From assembly GCA_041484525.1 (NCBI GenBank), contig JBGPHT010000012.1, forward strand, positions 1-64,000: a DNA stretch of 64,000 nt, given 5' to 3'. The stretch is from JBGPHT01 sp041484525 (GTDB taxonomy: Bacteria; Acidobacteriota; Terriglobia; Bryobacterales; Bryobacteraceae). Below, one piece after another: positions 1 to 8,333 of the stretch (position 1 is the first letter of the stretch; each line of letters starts with the position of its first letter). The notes under the pieces were generated by a model. That model did no database searches. It saw only the letters and a program-made list of their open reading frames with translations, and was not told the origin of the DNA. A program made the position numbers and the translations under genes.

Positions 1-158
1 AACAGCCCCTTCCACGCCTTGTCAGCGCTCCCGTTGCAACCATGCCTCAACTCAAAATGTAGTGCAGACCTCAGCGGAACCCTCACTGAAAACAAACGGC
101 TTCCGGGTGGCGTACCAGCCCAAGTGCGAAAGTCGGGTTAACTGCGCCTCTTCCCCCT

Positions 159-198
159 AAAAACAAATCCGGCCGCGGAGGCTTGTCGCCCCGCGGCC
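159..198 (-). terminator. Rho-independent terminator of the outer-membrane barrel gene
   Basis: Read on the minus strand, an 8-bp GC-only stem (CCGCGGCC pairing with GGCCGCGG, at 191-198 and 171-178) is followed by a run containing TTTGTTTTT (159-167 on the plus strand as AAAAACAAA). It lies 30 bases past the stop of the minus-strand barrel gene, where an intrinsic terminator is expected. Confidence 0.7.
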
Positions 199-228
199 AG
201 TGGAGAAAAGAGAGAGAGTTCGTTCGCC

Positions 229-864
229 TTAGAATTCGTAGCTGATCCCGACCATCGGGACGAAGTCATGCAGCAGGCCGCTGTACTTCGCGCCCGGAGC
301 CGGAGCGATCAGATCCTTCGGGAACATCGTGATGTAGTCGCGGAATTCGGTCCGCAGGTAGACCCGGCTGGCCAATTTGTACTTCAGGCCGCCGCCCACG
401 CTCGCCATCGGCTTCAACACCTGTGTCTTGGTAAAGTACGCGTACTGGCTCAGCGGCTGGTACGCAGCCTCTTTGCCGGTCCCGCGGAAAATCTTCAGGC
501 CGCCGCCGGCCGCTGCGAACAACTGCACGCGCGACCCGCGCTTGTTGGTGTGGAGCACCAGTTCGTAACTCACGGCGTGCGCCATGCCCGAAAACGTAGC
601 TTCGGAGCCGCCGCTCTGAATCTTCAGATTGCTCTGCAGATAGCTGTAACGCAGTTCGCCGCTGAGGTGCGGATAAAGGTTCTGGCCGAAGAAGCCGCCG
701 AACGCGGCGCCGGATTTGAATCCGGTGGTCGCCGAGCCGGCCGGGCTGGTCACGGCGAGGCCGCTCAGGAAGCCCGCCCCCGCCGATCCCCCAACTTCCC
801 ACTGCTGCGCGTGGCCCGTCACTGCGGCGCCCAGCAGCACGATTGATAGTCCAAGCGTTCTCAT
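229..864 (-). CDS. Outer-membrane beta-barrel protein (porin/OmpA-like fold)
   Basis: A 211-residue protein with a clear Sec signal peptide (MRTLGLSIVLLGAAVTGHAQ, cleavage near residue 19-20). The mature part has alternating hydrophobic and polar strands, glycine-rich turns and a C-terminal aromatic residue (ending GISYEF), typical of outer-membrane barrels assembled by BamA. The length and the 'GGFFGQNLYPHLSGELRYSYLQ' style of sequence resemble the small 8-stranded OmpA/Opacity-type barrels. It follows the 1012-residue secreted protein gene on the same strand with a 19-base gap, so the two are probably co-transcribed. No substrate can be inferred. Confidence 0.75.
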   Translation of the reverse strand: MRTLGLSIVLLGAAVTGHAQQWEVGGSAGAGFLSGLAVTSPAGSATTGFKSGAAFGGFFGQNLYPHLSGELRYSYLQSNLKIQSGGSEATFSGMAHAVSYELVLHTNKRGSRVQLFAAAGGGLKIFRGTGKEAAYQPLSQYAYFTKTQVLKPMASVGGGLKYKLASRVYLRTEFRDYITMFPKDLIAPAPGAKYSGLLHDFVPMVGISYEF

Positions 865-883
865 CTGATTCTCCTGTTCCTTG

Positions 884-3800
884 CTACTTCACTACCCGCA
901 CGCTCAGCGAGGTGGCCGACGAGCCCTGGTTGATCGTCAATGGAATGTCCAGCCCCAGCGGAGCGTTGCCCGGCACCGAAGCATTGATCTGGTACACGCC
1001 TACGTAACCCGGAGCCAGGCCGGCATACTGGAGGTCCAGCGGCATGCCGCCCAGCGTGATCTGCGGAACAATAATCGCCGAGGTCAGCGGATCGGACGGC
1101 GCCGGCAAACCGCTGTCGACCGGCGGCGAAGTGCGTCCCAGACCCGTGGCGTAGATGACAATATTGTCCTTCGGGTGGATCGGGTTGGTAGCCGTCACCA
1201 GCTCGTTGTTGACGGCGCGTATCACCGTCGCGAGACCCGTCAGCGGTCCCGCCGAGCCCGTGCGGAAAACGCTCGGCGCCGCCGGCAGGATGGTGAAATT
1301 GTAGTTGTCGCTCACGCCGCCCGGGGTGCGCAGCGTCATAACCGCGTTGCCGTCCACGTTGAAGGGAAGCTGACCGTTGATCTGCGTGCTCGAAACGAAC
1401 AGCATCGGCAGCGGAATTCCGTTCACCGTCAGGCACGATTCGCCGAGCGCCGTCGGCAGCGGGAGTTCCTTGGTCGCCAGGTTCACCGGGCTCATCTGCT
1501 GCCCGTAGATGCTGATCAGACCGCCCGGAGCCACCGGCTTGGTGCCGTCAGCCGCGTTCACGACGGCGGCGATCTTGGGCGGCGCCACAGCCGCGTCGTA
1601 GTTCCAAGGCAGCACCGTGAAGCCCGAGACCGTCAGCGAAATCAGCGCGCTCCGGTCTGAGAGCGGAGCCAGCGACCGAATCAGCGGCTGGGCCAAGGAA
1701 GGCAGCAGGGGAGCTTCCACCATGCGGGTGGGGTTGGCCGCATTCTGCATGGAGCGTTGGATGACGCCCGCGCTCGTGGCCGCCGAAGCCGTGGTGCGGA
1801 AACCCATCTGGTCTACGAACGCGAAGCCCGACGGTGTCCCCGAGGCTATCTCAAGCGTGCCGATCGGAACCAGCGAGGCGTTGAGAACGTTGTTTCCTAC
1901 GACGTATTGGTTGTAGCTGGACGCAGCATACGCGCCCTGCAAGGACGGCACGTCCTTGCGCGACACAGTAAAAGTGTCGGCGTTGGCGTCGTACAGCATG
2001 ACGTTGCCATCCGGCATCGCCACCAGGATGGCGCCGCCGTTCGGAGCCGGGGCCAGCACGCCGTTGACGTTCACGCTGTTGTTATAGATTCCCAGGGTGG
2101 GCAGAAAAGTGGCGCGGCGCGTCAGCATGTCGATGGTGTCGATCACGCCCGGCCCGCCTAAGCTGGTCACATTGCGCGACAGCGCCAGAAGGGATTTTCC
2201 GGATTCGGCAATCTGCCGCGGGTAATGCCCGGGCGGCATTTCGATCGGCGTGTCCGCATTCAGCGTGTCCAGGTTGAATACATAAGCGAACTGCGAATTG
2301 TCGTGGCCCACGATCAGGTACTGCCGGTCGAAGGTCATAGCGATCTGCGTCGGGGTGGACGAAGTCTTCAACGCCGCGATCTGTGTCTGCGTCGCGCTGT
2401 CGAACACCAGCACCTGGTTGCGGTCCTGCTGCACCACGTAGAAACGGTTGCGTACCGGGTCCGCCAGGATGTCGGTGAGAGTTCCCGGGATGTCCACAAA
2501 CGTGCCGCGCTGGTCCGGATTGCGGCTGTTCACAAGGAGTCGCACGGCCTGCGGAATATTCACCGCCGTCCCCGAGCTGATGTTGAGCGATACCGTCACG
2601 GTGCCGTTCTGGTTCTGGAACGCGGACGGGTCCACCCGCACCTGCACGGTCGCGGGAGTGATGCCCGAGGACGGGGAAATGGTCACGCCCGTCACGTTAC
2701 TGCTCACCGTGAAATCGGTGTTGCCGCCGCCCGGATCGGTGATCGTGAGGCTTTGCGAAATTACGGCGCGGTTGCAGAAATTGCCCCGGACCACCAGGTC
2801 CGTCTGCGTTGCCGCCACCCGGTGAAGCTGTTTCAGCCGGCCCACCGGCAGCACCAGGACGCCGCTGTCGGAAATCGAATAAATGATGTCCGAGGCCGCC
2901 GTCATCAGGCTCCGGCCGGTAATGTTCTCCGGCATCGACAGGCTCTCCCGCACATACAGGTTGTCCGCATCCAGAACTTGAAGCACCGGCGGCGCGGCGG
3001 AGGACGCCGATGCCGCCGGTAGGGTAGCGGGGGTTCCTGATGAGCTAGGCGGGGCTGCAGTGAGGATTTGAGCGTAGATGATCCCAGCCTTGGAATCGAC
3101 CGCTACGCCGCCGACGTTAGTCGACGAGATCGCGTTGGGAAATTGCGCCATGTCTCGGAACCGGGTGTCGATCTTGTACATACCGACCATGCTCCAGGAG
3201 CCGTCGGAGGCCACCGTGACGCGTGGCAGCGGCTTGGGAGAGGCCACAATGCCGATGGCCGAGATCCGGCCCTTCTCATATCTATAGAAGGCCTGCGCCG
3301 AGCCTGCGTCGGCTACGCCGTACGCCACCTTGCGGTCGGGCGTCGTCGCCACCGATGCCAGGATCACCTGCGAGGGGAACGTGTCCAGCTCCGCGGGCAG
3401 AGTCTTGCCCAGCGTGGCGAACGTCGCCATCACATTCATGGCTCCCGAAATCGGATCGAACAGTAGAATGCTCGAGGTGGTGACGATCAGGCCGCGATAG
3501 CTGAATCCCGTGCCGTCGTCAACGAACGCCACCGACAGCGGCGTGTCACCCGTGGCGAATGTCTGCCGCGTACTGTCATTCAGATTGATTAGTGTTATCG
3601 CATTCTTGCTGGGGTCGACCGGCGTGGCGCTGCCGTAGTGAGCGATCAGCAGGAACTGCGAGTCAGGCGAGATCGCCAGCGAGCCCGGCTGCGCCGCCAC
3701 ATTCATCGACGTATGGATCGAGTTGTCCGTGGTGGACATGACTTCAATCCGGTTGGCCGTGAAGTTGGCGATGTAGAGCAGGCCCCGCATCTCGTCGAGG

Positions 3801-3922
3801 GCGATGTCCGAGGCGTGGCCGCCGATCGGAACCACGGTCCCGAAGCTGGCCGCTTGAATTGGGGCTGCGGCGTTAGTCAATACCGCCGCCAGCGAAATCG
3901 AGATCACGAATCCGTAGCGCAT
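884..3922 (-). CDS. Secreted beta-propeller protein with C-terminal TIGR03437 domain
   Basis: A 1012-residue exported protein. Residues 1-24 form a signal peptide ending in AAPIQAA. The body holds two blocks of YVTN/surface-layer-like propeller repeats (about 30-360 and 470-760, with phrases such as 'GLLYIANFTANRIEVMSTTDNS') separated by an Ig-like stretch (about 375-465). The last 230 residues are the TIGR03437 domain, recognised by 'VVNAADGTKPVAPGGLISIYG', 'FVSSTQINGQLPF' and 'VIYATGLGRTSPP'. The domain is common in Solibacter-type Acidobacteriota and has no assigned function. The gene is divergent from the secreted-protein gene at 4107 and probably co-transcribed with the barrel gene downstream. 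A role at the cell surface is inference. Confidence 0.85.
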   Translation of the reverse strand: MRYGFVISISLAAVLTNAAAPIQAASFGTVVPIGGHASDIALDEMRGLLYIANFTANRIEVMSTTDNSIHTSMNVAAQPGSLAISPDSQFLLIAHYGSATPVDPSKNAITLINLNDSTRQTFATGDTPLSVAFVDDGTGFSYRGLIVTTSSILLFDPISGAMNVMATFATLGKTLPAELDTFPSQVILASVATTPDRKVAYGVADAGSAQAFYRYEKGRISAIGIVASPKPLPRVTVASDGSWSMVGMYKIDTRFRDMAQFPNAISSTNVGGVAVDSKAGIIYAQILTAAPPSSSGTPATLPAASASSAAPPVLQVLDADNLYVRESLSMPENITGRSLMTAASDIIYSISDSGVLVLPVGRLKQLHRVAATQTDLVVRGNFCNRAVISQSLTITDPGGGNTDFTVSSNVTGVTISPSSGITPATVQVRVDPSAFQNQNGTVTVSLNISSGTAVNIPQAVRLLVNSRNPDQRGTFVDIPGTLTDILADPVRNRFYVVQQDRNQVLVFDSATQTQIAALKTSSTPTQIAMTFDRQYLIVGHDNSQFAYVFNLDTLNADTPIEMPPGHYPRQIAESGKSLLALSRNVTSLGGPGVIDTIDMLTRRATFLPTLGIYNNSVNVNGVLAPAPNGGAILVAMPDGNVMLYDANADTFTVSRKDVPSLQGAYAASSYNQYVVGNNVLNASLVPIGTLEIASGTPSGFAFVDQMGFRTTASAATSAGVIQRSMQNAANPTRMVEAPLLPSLAQPLIRSLAPLSDRSALISLTVSGFTVLPWNYDAAVAPPKIAAVVNAADGTKPVAPGGLISIYGQQMSPVNLATKELPLPTALGESCLTVNGIPLPMLFVSSTQINGQLPFNVDGNAVMTLRTPGGVSDNYNFTILPAAPSVFRTGSAGPLTGLATVIRAVNNELVTATNPIHPKDNIVIYATGLGRTSPPVDSGLPAPSDPLTSAIIVPQITLGGMPLDLQYAGLAPGYVGVYQINASVPGNAPLGLDIPLTINQGSSATSLSVRVVK

Positions 3923-4106
3923 AAGTGGAGTCTTCGAACGTTACGATTAGATTCCGGAGCGCGGCCGGAATCAATAATCGATATGGCTAATAACTACGCC
4001 ATTACCAAAGTTAGCCGTGCATTTCTGCGGATTTACACGTATACTTCCCTCGTAAAAAAGGGTCGCCGGAACACGTGAGTTTCAATTCCGGTTGACATGG
4101 AAGGTC
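3923..4106. promoter_or_regulatory. Divergent intergenic region between two TIGR03437 protein genes
   Basis: A 184-base region between divergent starts, noticeably more AT-rich than its flanks. It contains GGCTAATAAC at 3985-3994 and an inverted GGCTAA/TTAGCC pair (3985-3990 and 4011-4016). The same GCTAATAAC word recurs in the control region at 7734-7855. No confident -35/-10 pair could be assigned. Both flanking genes must be expressed from here unless promoters lie inside them. Confidence 0.45.
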
Positions 4107-6446
4107 ATGCGCAAATTCATGTCGACATTGCTCAAGCTTTCGATCGCGGTTGCGCTGGCATTGCTGCCGGCCCCCCTCGTCCGCGCCCAGACACTGGGGA
4201 ACGACCCGGCATTCAGTGGTGCGAATACGCACATTGGCACTAACGTCCCAGGCTTGATATTTACTGTGGACGGCCAGAGTTTTAATGGCCCGATCGCCGC
4301 GTTCTGGCCGATCGGCACCAAGCACACGCTGTTGGTCAGCACCCCGGTCCAGACCGGTATTCTGGCGGGCGCCCGCTATACATTCGTGAAATGGGCCATT
4401 ACGGGAGGTCCGGACATCCCTCCCATCAACCCCATCGTGGTGACGGCGGATGCGAACTACTCGCAATACACCGCCATATTTCAGATTGAATACGCGCTCA
4501 GCTTCCGCTTTAATCCCTGTGCCGACCCCAGTAATTGTTTCGCGCCCGGCCGCGTCTTTGTCAATTCCGGGTCCTTCATAGAATCCGATACCGACATTTA
4601 TTTTGCGGCGGGAAGCGGAGTCATCCTGACAGCTTTCCCCAATGCGGGATATGTGTTCGCCGGCTGGAATACCGGGATCAACCAGAAGGTCGTGGGGTTC
4701 GTCAATACCGTCACGCTCAATGGCCCGGTCGTAGTCACTCCCGTTTTCCAGGTGGTTAGGCGCCTTGGTCTCGACACCGTCCCCTCGGGCCTGGTCTTGC
4801 TCGCCGACCGCCAAACGGTGGCCACTCCGACGGTCATGGAATGGGGTTGGAATTCTACTCACACCGTGGGCGTGATTTCTCCCAGCACCGATCTCCAGAG
4901 CAAGAAGTGGGTCTTCTTCAAATGGAGTGATGGCGGCGCGGCGACTCACGCCTACAAGGTTCCGGGAACGATCGGCGATGACTCGCTTACCGCTATCTTC
5001 ATCCCGGGCGCGGAAGTCAGCATCGCCACGCAGCCGCAGGGGCTCAAGTTGAAAATCGACAATAACGCCGGGTACCCCTCCTACAATTTTGTTTGGGGTG
5101 TCGGAGAAACGCACCGCATCGAAGCGCCCGCGCAGCAGACCGATGACAAGGGCCGCACCTGGCAGCTCGCCGGATGGTCCAACGACGGACCAGCCGCGCA
5201 GGACATCACCGTGCCCGCCGGCGCCGACACGGCCGGCATTCGCATCGTGGCCACTTACAACCCGGTTGGCCACCTTACTATTAACAGCATCATGCAGACC
5301 CTGTCTGTGAAGGTTGACGGTCAGGACTGCGTCATTCCCTGCGACCTGCTGCGGCCCGTCGGAACGCAATTGCATGTCTCCGCGCTCGCCAGCATCTCGC
5401 TGGCCTCGAATGCGCGCGCCGATTTTAATGGATGGCCCGGCACCGGTTCGTTCGCCCCCGATTGGACAGTCACGCTGGGCGCCGACCCCGTCGTCACCAG
5501 CATCGACTACCGCACGATGAACAAGCTCTCCGCCGCGGCCGATCCTGCGGAAGGCGCCACTTGGCAAGTGACGCCCGCTTCGCCCGATGGTTTCTACGAC
5601 GCCCGCACCATCGTCAATGTCAGCGTTTCCGCCAAGGCCGGCTACCGTTTCCGCGGCTGGTCGGGCGACCTCGCGGGCACGAATCCCGCGGGCGCCGTTC
5701 CCATGACGACTCCGCGTCTCGTGCGCGCTATGCTGGATCGCATTCCGTTCATCCCGCCTGCCGGCAGCATCTCGAACGCCGCCGGCGCGCGGCCGCAGGA
5801 TGGCGTCGCTCCCGGTTCCGTGGTCTCGCTGTTTGGCGCCAGCCTCGCCACCGATACCACCCTTGGACCAGTCAGCCCGCTCGCCCAGACTTTGTCCGGC
5901 GTCACGATCCATCTGGGCGATCGCCTGCTGCCGCTCTTCTTCGTCTCGCCGCAGCAAATCAACTTCGCGCTGCCCAGCGACATCCCCGAAGGCGAGCAAT
6001 ACCTCACGGTCAGCATGCAGGGACAGCCCGACGCACGCACCGTCTTTAATGTGTTGCGCAACGCGCCCGGTCTATTCCAACAGGCCGTCGACGGCCAAAC
6101 GTACGCCGTCGTGTTGCACCAGGACGGCTCGCCAGTGACGACCGATTCGCCGGCGCGCCGCGGCGAGTTGCTTACCGTCTACGGCACCGGTTTCGGCCCC
6201 ACCGACCGCCAGCGTCTGGATGGCTTCGCGCTGCCCGCGAACCCCACTTACAACCTGACTGACGGCGCCACCGTACTGGTCGGCGACGCCTCGATCGACG
6301 CCGAATCCGGCTTCGCGGTCCCAGGACGCGTGTCAGTCGACGCCGTGCAATTCCGGCTCAACGACGCCGTGCCATCGGGCAATGCATCCTTCCACCTGCG
6401 CATCAACGGCCAGGAAAGCAACACCGTCCTACTGCCAGTCGAATAA
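4107..6446 (+). CDS. Secreted InlB-type-repeat protein with C-terminal TIGR03437 domain
   Basis: From the ATG at 4107 the protein has 779 residues. The start MRKFMSTLLKLSIAV gives a good signal peptide ending VRAQ; a TTG at 4092 and an ATG at 4119 are alternatives. The central region repeats the divergent InlB B-repeat/'bacterial repeat' pattern several times ('AGYVFAGWNTG', 'KWVFFKWSDGG', 'WQLAGWSNDGP', 'AGYRFRGWSGD'). The last 220 residues are TIGR03437 ('ISNAAGARPQDGVAPGSVVS', 'FVSPQQINFALP', 'VYGTGFGPT'). Probably an extracellular or outer-surface protein; binding partner unknown. A hairpin repeat and a strong terminator follow the stop codon. Confidence 0.85.
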   Translation: MRKFMSTLLKLSIAVALALLPAPLVRAQTLGNDPAFSGANTHIGTNVPGLIFTVDGQSFNGPIAAFWPIGTKHTLLVSTPVQTGILAGARYTFVKWAITGGPDIPPINPIVVTADANYSQYTAIFQIEYALSFRFNPCADPSNCFAPGRVFVNSGSFIESDTDIYFAAGSGVILTAFPNAGYVFAGWNTGINQKVVGFVNTVTLNGPVVVTPVFQVVRRLGLDTVPSGLVLLADRQTVATPTVMEWGWNSTHTVGVISPSTDLQSKKWVFFKWSDGGAATHAYKVPGTIGDDSLTAIFIPGAEVSIATQPQGLKLKIDNNAGYPSYNFVWGVGETHRIEAPAQQTDDKGRTWQLAGWSNDGPAAQDITVPAGADTAGIRIVATYNPVGHLTINSIMQTLSVKVDGQDCVIPCDLLRPVGTQLHVSALASISLASNARADFNGWPGTGSFAPDWTVTLGADPVVTSIDYRTMNKLSAAADPAEGATWQVTPASPDGFYDARTIVNVSVSAKAGYRFRGWSGDLAGTNPAGAVPMTTPRLVRAMLDRIPFIPPAGSISNAAGARPQDGVAPGSVVSLFGASLATDTTLGPVSPLAQTLSGVTIHLGDRLLPLFFVSPQQINFALPSDIPEGEQYLTVSMQGQPDARTVFNVLRNAPGLFQQAVDGQTYAVVLHQDGSPVTTDSPARRGELLTVYGTGFGPTDRQRLDGFALPANPTYNLTDGATVLVGDASIDAESGFAVPGRVSVDAVQFRLNDAVPSGNASFHLRINGQESNTVLLPVE

Positions 6447-6452
6447 GTCTGC

Positions 6453-6574
6453 ATTTCGGGGACAGGCTACGAAACCTTCCGCGCCGCATTTGCGCGGAAT
6501 TTCGTTGCCTGTCCCCGAAATGCCCCGTGTGATCCGTCGTTGAATTTCGAGGTTGTGTAGCCTGTCCCCGAAAT
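6453..6574. repeat. Palindromic intergenic repeat built on ATTTCGGGGACAGGCTAC (three copies)
   Basis: The 18-mer ATTTCGGGGACAGGCTAC sits at 6453-6470. Inverted copies lie at 6504-6521 (one mismatch) and 6557-6574 (exact reverse complement). The first two form a hairpin of about 69 bases whose inner part (CCGCGC...GCGCGG) also pairs. It starts 6 bases after the stop codon at 6446. It looks like a repetitive extragenic palindrome rather than a plain terminator, because no T-run follows. Genome-wide copy number cannot be judged from one window. Confidence 0.7.
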
Positions 6575-6636
6575 ACGCGGGGGTTTTGCATCGGAAATGC
6601 TCCCTCCGTCCGGCTTCCCCGGCCACGAAAACAAAT

Positions 6637-6672
6637 AAAAAAAGGCGGCCGTTTCCGGCCGCCCTTTTTTTC
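6637..6672. terminator. Bidirectional Rho-independent terminator
   Basis: A perfect 7-bp GC stem (GGCGGCC at 6644-6650, GGCCGCC at 6657-6663) with a 6-base loop is flanked by an A-run on the left and a T-run on the right. It can therefore stop transcription from both sides. It lies between the convergent genes ending at 6446 (+) and 6696 (-). Confidence 0.92.
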
Positions 6673-6695
6673 CAACCCTTCCAGGCTTGTTGCTC

Positions 6696-7436
6696 TTAGT
6701 AGTGTCTTGCCATCGGACGCACCGGAGGCGCAAACCGCGCCGGCGCATCGGCCCGTTCCGCCGGCCGCTCCAGCACCAGGGAACGCAGGCCCGGCATCGC
6801 CGCCGCACGGTGGCCCTTTTCGCTGACCGGCAACTGACCGGTCGTCAGGTTCTTCAGACCGAACAGCGCCAGTTCGAAGCGGTCCTTCACACCCACCTTC
6901 TGGAACAGCCGCGACAGGTATACCTTCACGGTGCCCTCGGAAATCATCAGCGTGCTGGCGATTTCCTTGTTCTTCAAGCCTTGTGAGAGCAGGCTCACCA
7001 GTTGTCCCTCGCGCTGCGTCAGCGCCACGCGGCGCGCGCAAAGGAAGCTGTCGGTGAGTGCCTTTTCGAACCACAATTCGCCCGCCTGTACTTTCTGCAG
7101 GCACTTCACCTGCAGGTCCGTCGGCAGCGTCTTCCGCAGGATGCCGCGCACTCCCAGGCCCATCGCCTGGAACGCCAGCTCCGTCGAAATGGAATTGACC
7201 CACAGCACGATCCTCGAGCTCATCATGGCGTGCTTCATTTCACTCAGCACGGCAAAGGTGATCTCGGGTGTGAGGTCCATCAGAACCAGGTCCGGGGCGC
7301 CGCCCGTAATCTGCTCCATCAGGCAAGTCACTGTGCTGCAGGTCGGCAGCAACTCAAACCCTTCCACCTGGCGTAGTACCGACTCCAGCCCTTTCGCCAG
7401 GATGGGTTCATCGCTGTAAAGAAGAATGCGCGTCAT
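6696..7436 (-). CDS. LuxR/NarL-family response regulator
   Basis: A 246-residue regulator. Residues 1-120 are receiver-like ('MTRILLYSDEPILAKGLESV', with a candidate phospho-acceptor Asp in 'LVLMDLTPE'). About residues 140-200 are the GerE/LuxR helix-turn-helix ('LTQREGQLVSLLSQGLKNKE', 'SEGTVKVYLSRLFQKVGV'). The ATG at 7436 is chosen because AGGCGGAG lies just upstream and the receiver motif begins there; an in-frame ATG at 7481 would add 15 unlikely residues. The last 40 residues are Ala/Pro/Arg-rich and poorly conserved. No sensor kinase gene is adjacent. It faces the PilZ and Tad genes across an AT-rich region, so control of pilus expression is a reasonable but untested guess. Confidence 0.85.
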   Translation of the reverse strand: MTRILLYSDEPILAKGLESVLRQVEGFELLPTCSTVTCLMEQITGGAPDLVLMDLTPEITFAVLSEMKHAMMSSRIVLWVNSISTELAFQAMGLGVRGILRKTLPTDLQVKCLQKVQAGELWFEKALTDSFLCARRVALTQREGQLVSLLSQGLKNKEIASTLMISEGTVKVYLSRLFQKVGVKDRFELALFGLKNLTTGQLPVSEKGHRAAAMPGLRSLVLERPAERADAPARFAPPVRPMARHY

Positions 7437-7939
7437 ATTCTCCGCCTTTCCAATGTCAAGCTCGCCCTGCAATTTCCCCAAGACTAGTTTTTTTTACCCT
7501 TGCTGGACTTTGCTTTTCACACAGGATTGTCCGTCTATTTACTTCCGTTGTCAATAACAAATCGGATAAATTCCGACGAAATATCCGTCATTAATCGGAC
7601 TTTCCCTCCATTCCTGATGCCGGTAGTTACCTTTATTGCTTTCATTAAATAGCTTATTATCAAGGGATTGTGGTCTCCGTCCGGCGGCCTGTATCCGATG
7701 GATAATCGACCAGGGAAAATCAGATAATTTACGGCTAATAACCTCCCGCGAGTAAACTCTAAAGCGTTCTCCAGCCATTTTTAAACGCTAATTTTCGAGT
7801 CATTCCGGTGATCGGGACCGCACCTGATGACCCCTTCTGTTATTAGCTAATAACCTTCGTGAATAGGAGGATATGTCCCATTTACGATATTGATGGCGGG
7901 GTCCCCCGGGCGCTAAAGTCCTGATGTCGAACCACGGAA
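7437..7939. promoter_or_regulatory. AT-rich control region between the LuxR regulator and the PilZ/Tad cluster
   Basis: About 500 bases without a convincing gene, clearly AT-rich against GC-rich flanks. Structured words include a 10-T run (7488-7497), the inverted repeat TCGGATAAATTCCGA (7562-7576), the word GCTAATAACC at 7734-7743 and 7846-7855, and a perfect 16-base palindrome GTTATTAGCTAATAAC (7839-7854) about 85 bases before the PilZ start. These are plausible binding sites for dimeric regulators serving the divergent genes. Promoter boxes were not assigned. Confidence 0.5.
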
Positions 7940-8323
7940 ATGAAAACTATTAATAGGCGCGAGAGCCCCCGAATCGACATTAAGCTCCGGTGCCATGTCA
8001 CTTCTCCGGCGCTTTGGACGCGAGGCGCCATGTATACGGAGAACATCAGCCGTAGCGGGATTCTTGTCGCCTGGAAAGGCGCGGAGGCTGCTCTACCGCT
8101 GCCGGCAATCGGCCAGATCGTCACCGTCGAGGTGGAACTGCCGGCCAATCACGGATTCGGACAGAAGTGCATCCACTGCCAGGGCAGTGTGGCGCGCGTT
8201 ACTCCCGGGGAGGAATTTCCCCGCGTTGCGCTGCGCGTAAATCATATGGATTTTCGTTCTTTTCACGATAGAATTCGCTCCGTCGAAACTCTCCAGCCGG
8301 TAGCGAATTCCTGGATGGCCTGA
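7940..8323 (+). CDS. PilZ-domain protein (probable cyclic-di-GMP effector)
   Basis: A 127-residue single-domain protein. The N-terminal RRESPR matches the RxxxR c-di-GMP-binding motif of PilZ domains, and 'YTENISRSGILV' matches the downstream (D/N)xSxxG motif. The following strands ('VTVEVELP...', 'CQGSVARV') fit the PilZ barrel. PilZ proteins bind c-di-GMP and relay it to motility, secretion or polysaccharide machinery. It lies 10 bases upstream of the GT-C-like gene and heads the Tad pilus cluster, suggesting second-messenger control of pilus or surface-glycan functions. The start is the first ATG of the frame, with only a weak ribosome site. Confidence 0.85.
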   Translation: MKTINRRESPRIDIKLRCHVTSPALWTRGAMYTENISRSGILVAWKGAEAALPLPAIGQIVTVEVELPANHGFGQKCIHCQGSVARVTPGEEFPRVALRVNHMDFRSFHDRIRSVETLQPVANSWMA

Positions 8324-8333
8324 ATTGGAAGCT

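Noticed and set aside
1..158. Possible gene end at the window start
   Set aside because: No frame with family resemblance, ribosome site or stop context was found before the terminator at 159-198.
4011..5999. A 662-codon open frame on the minus strand
   Set aside because: It is the shadow of the secreted TIGR03437 gene in GC-rich DNA. Its product is Arg/Gly/Asp-rich without motifs, while the plus-strand protein has a signal peptide and clear domains.
7860..7939. Possible GEMM-type c-di-GMP riboswitch before the PilZ gene
   Set aside because: The conserved GEMM core and tetraloop-receptor words could not be found, and a covariance-model search would be needed to say more.
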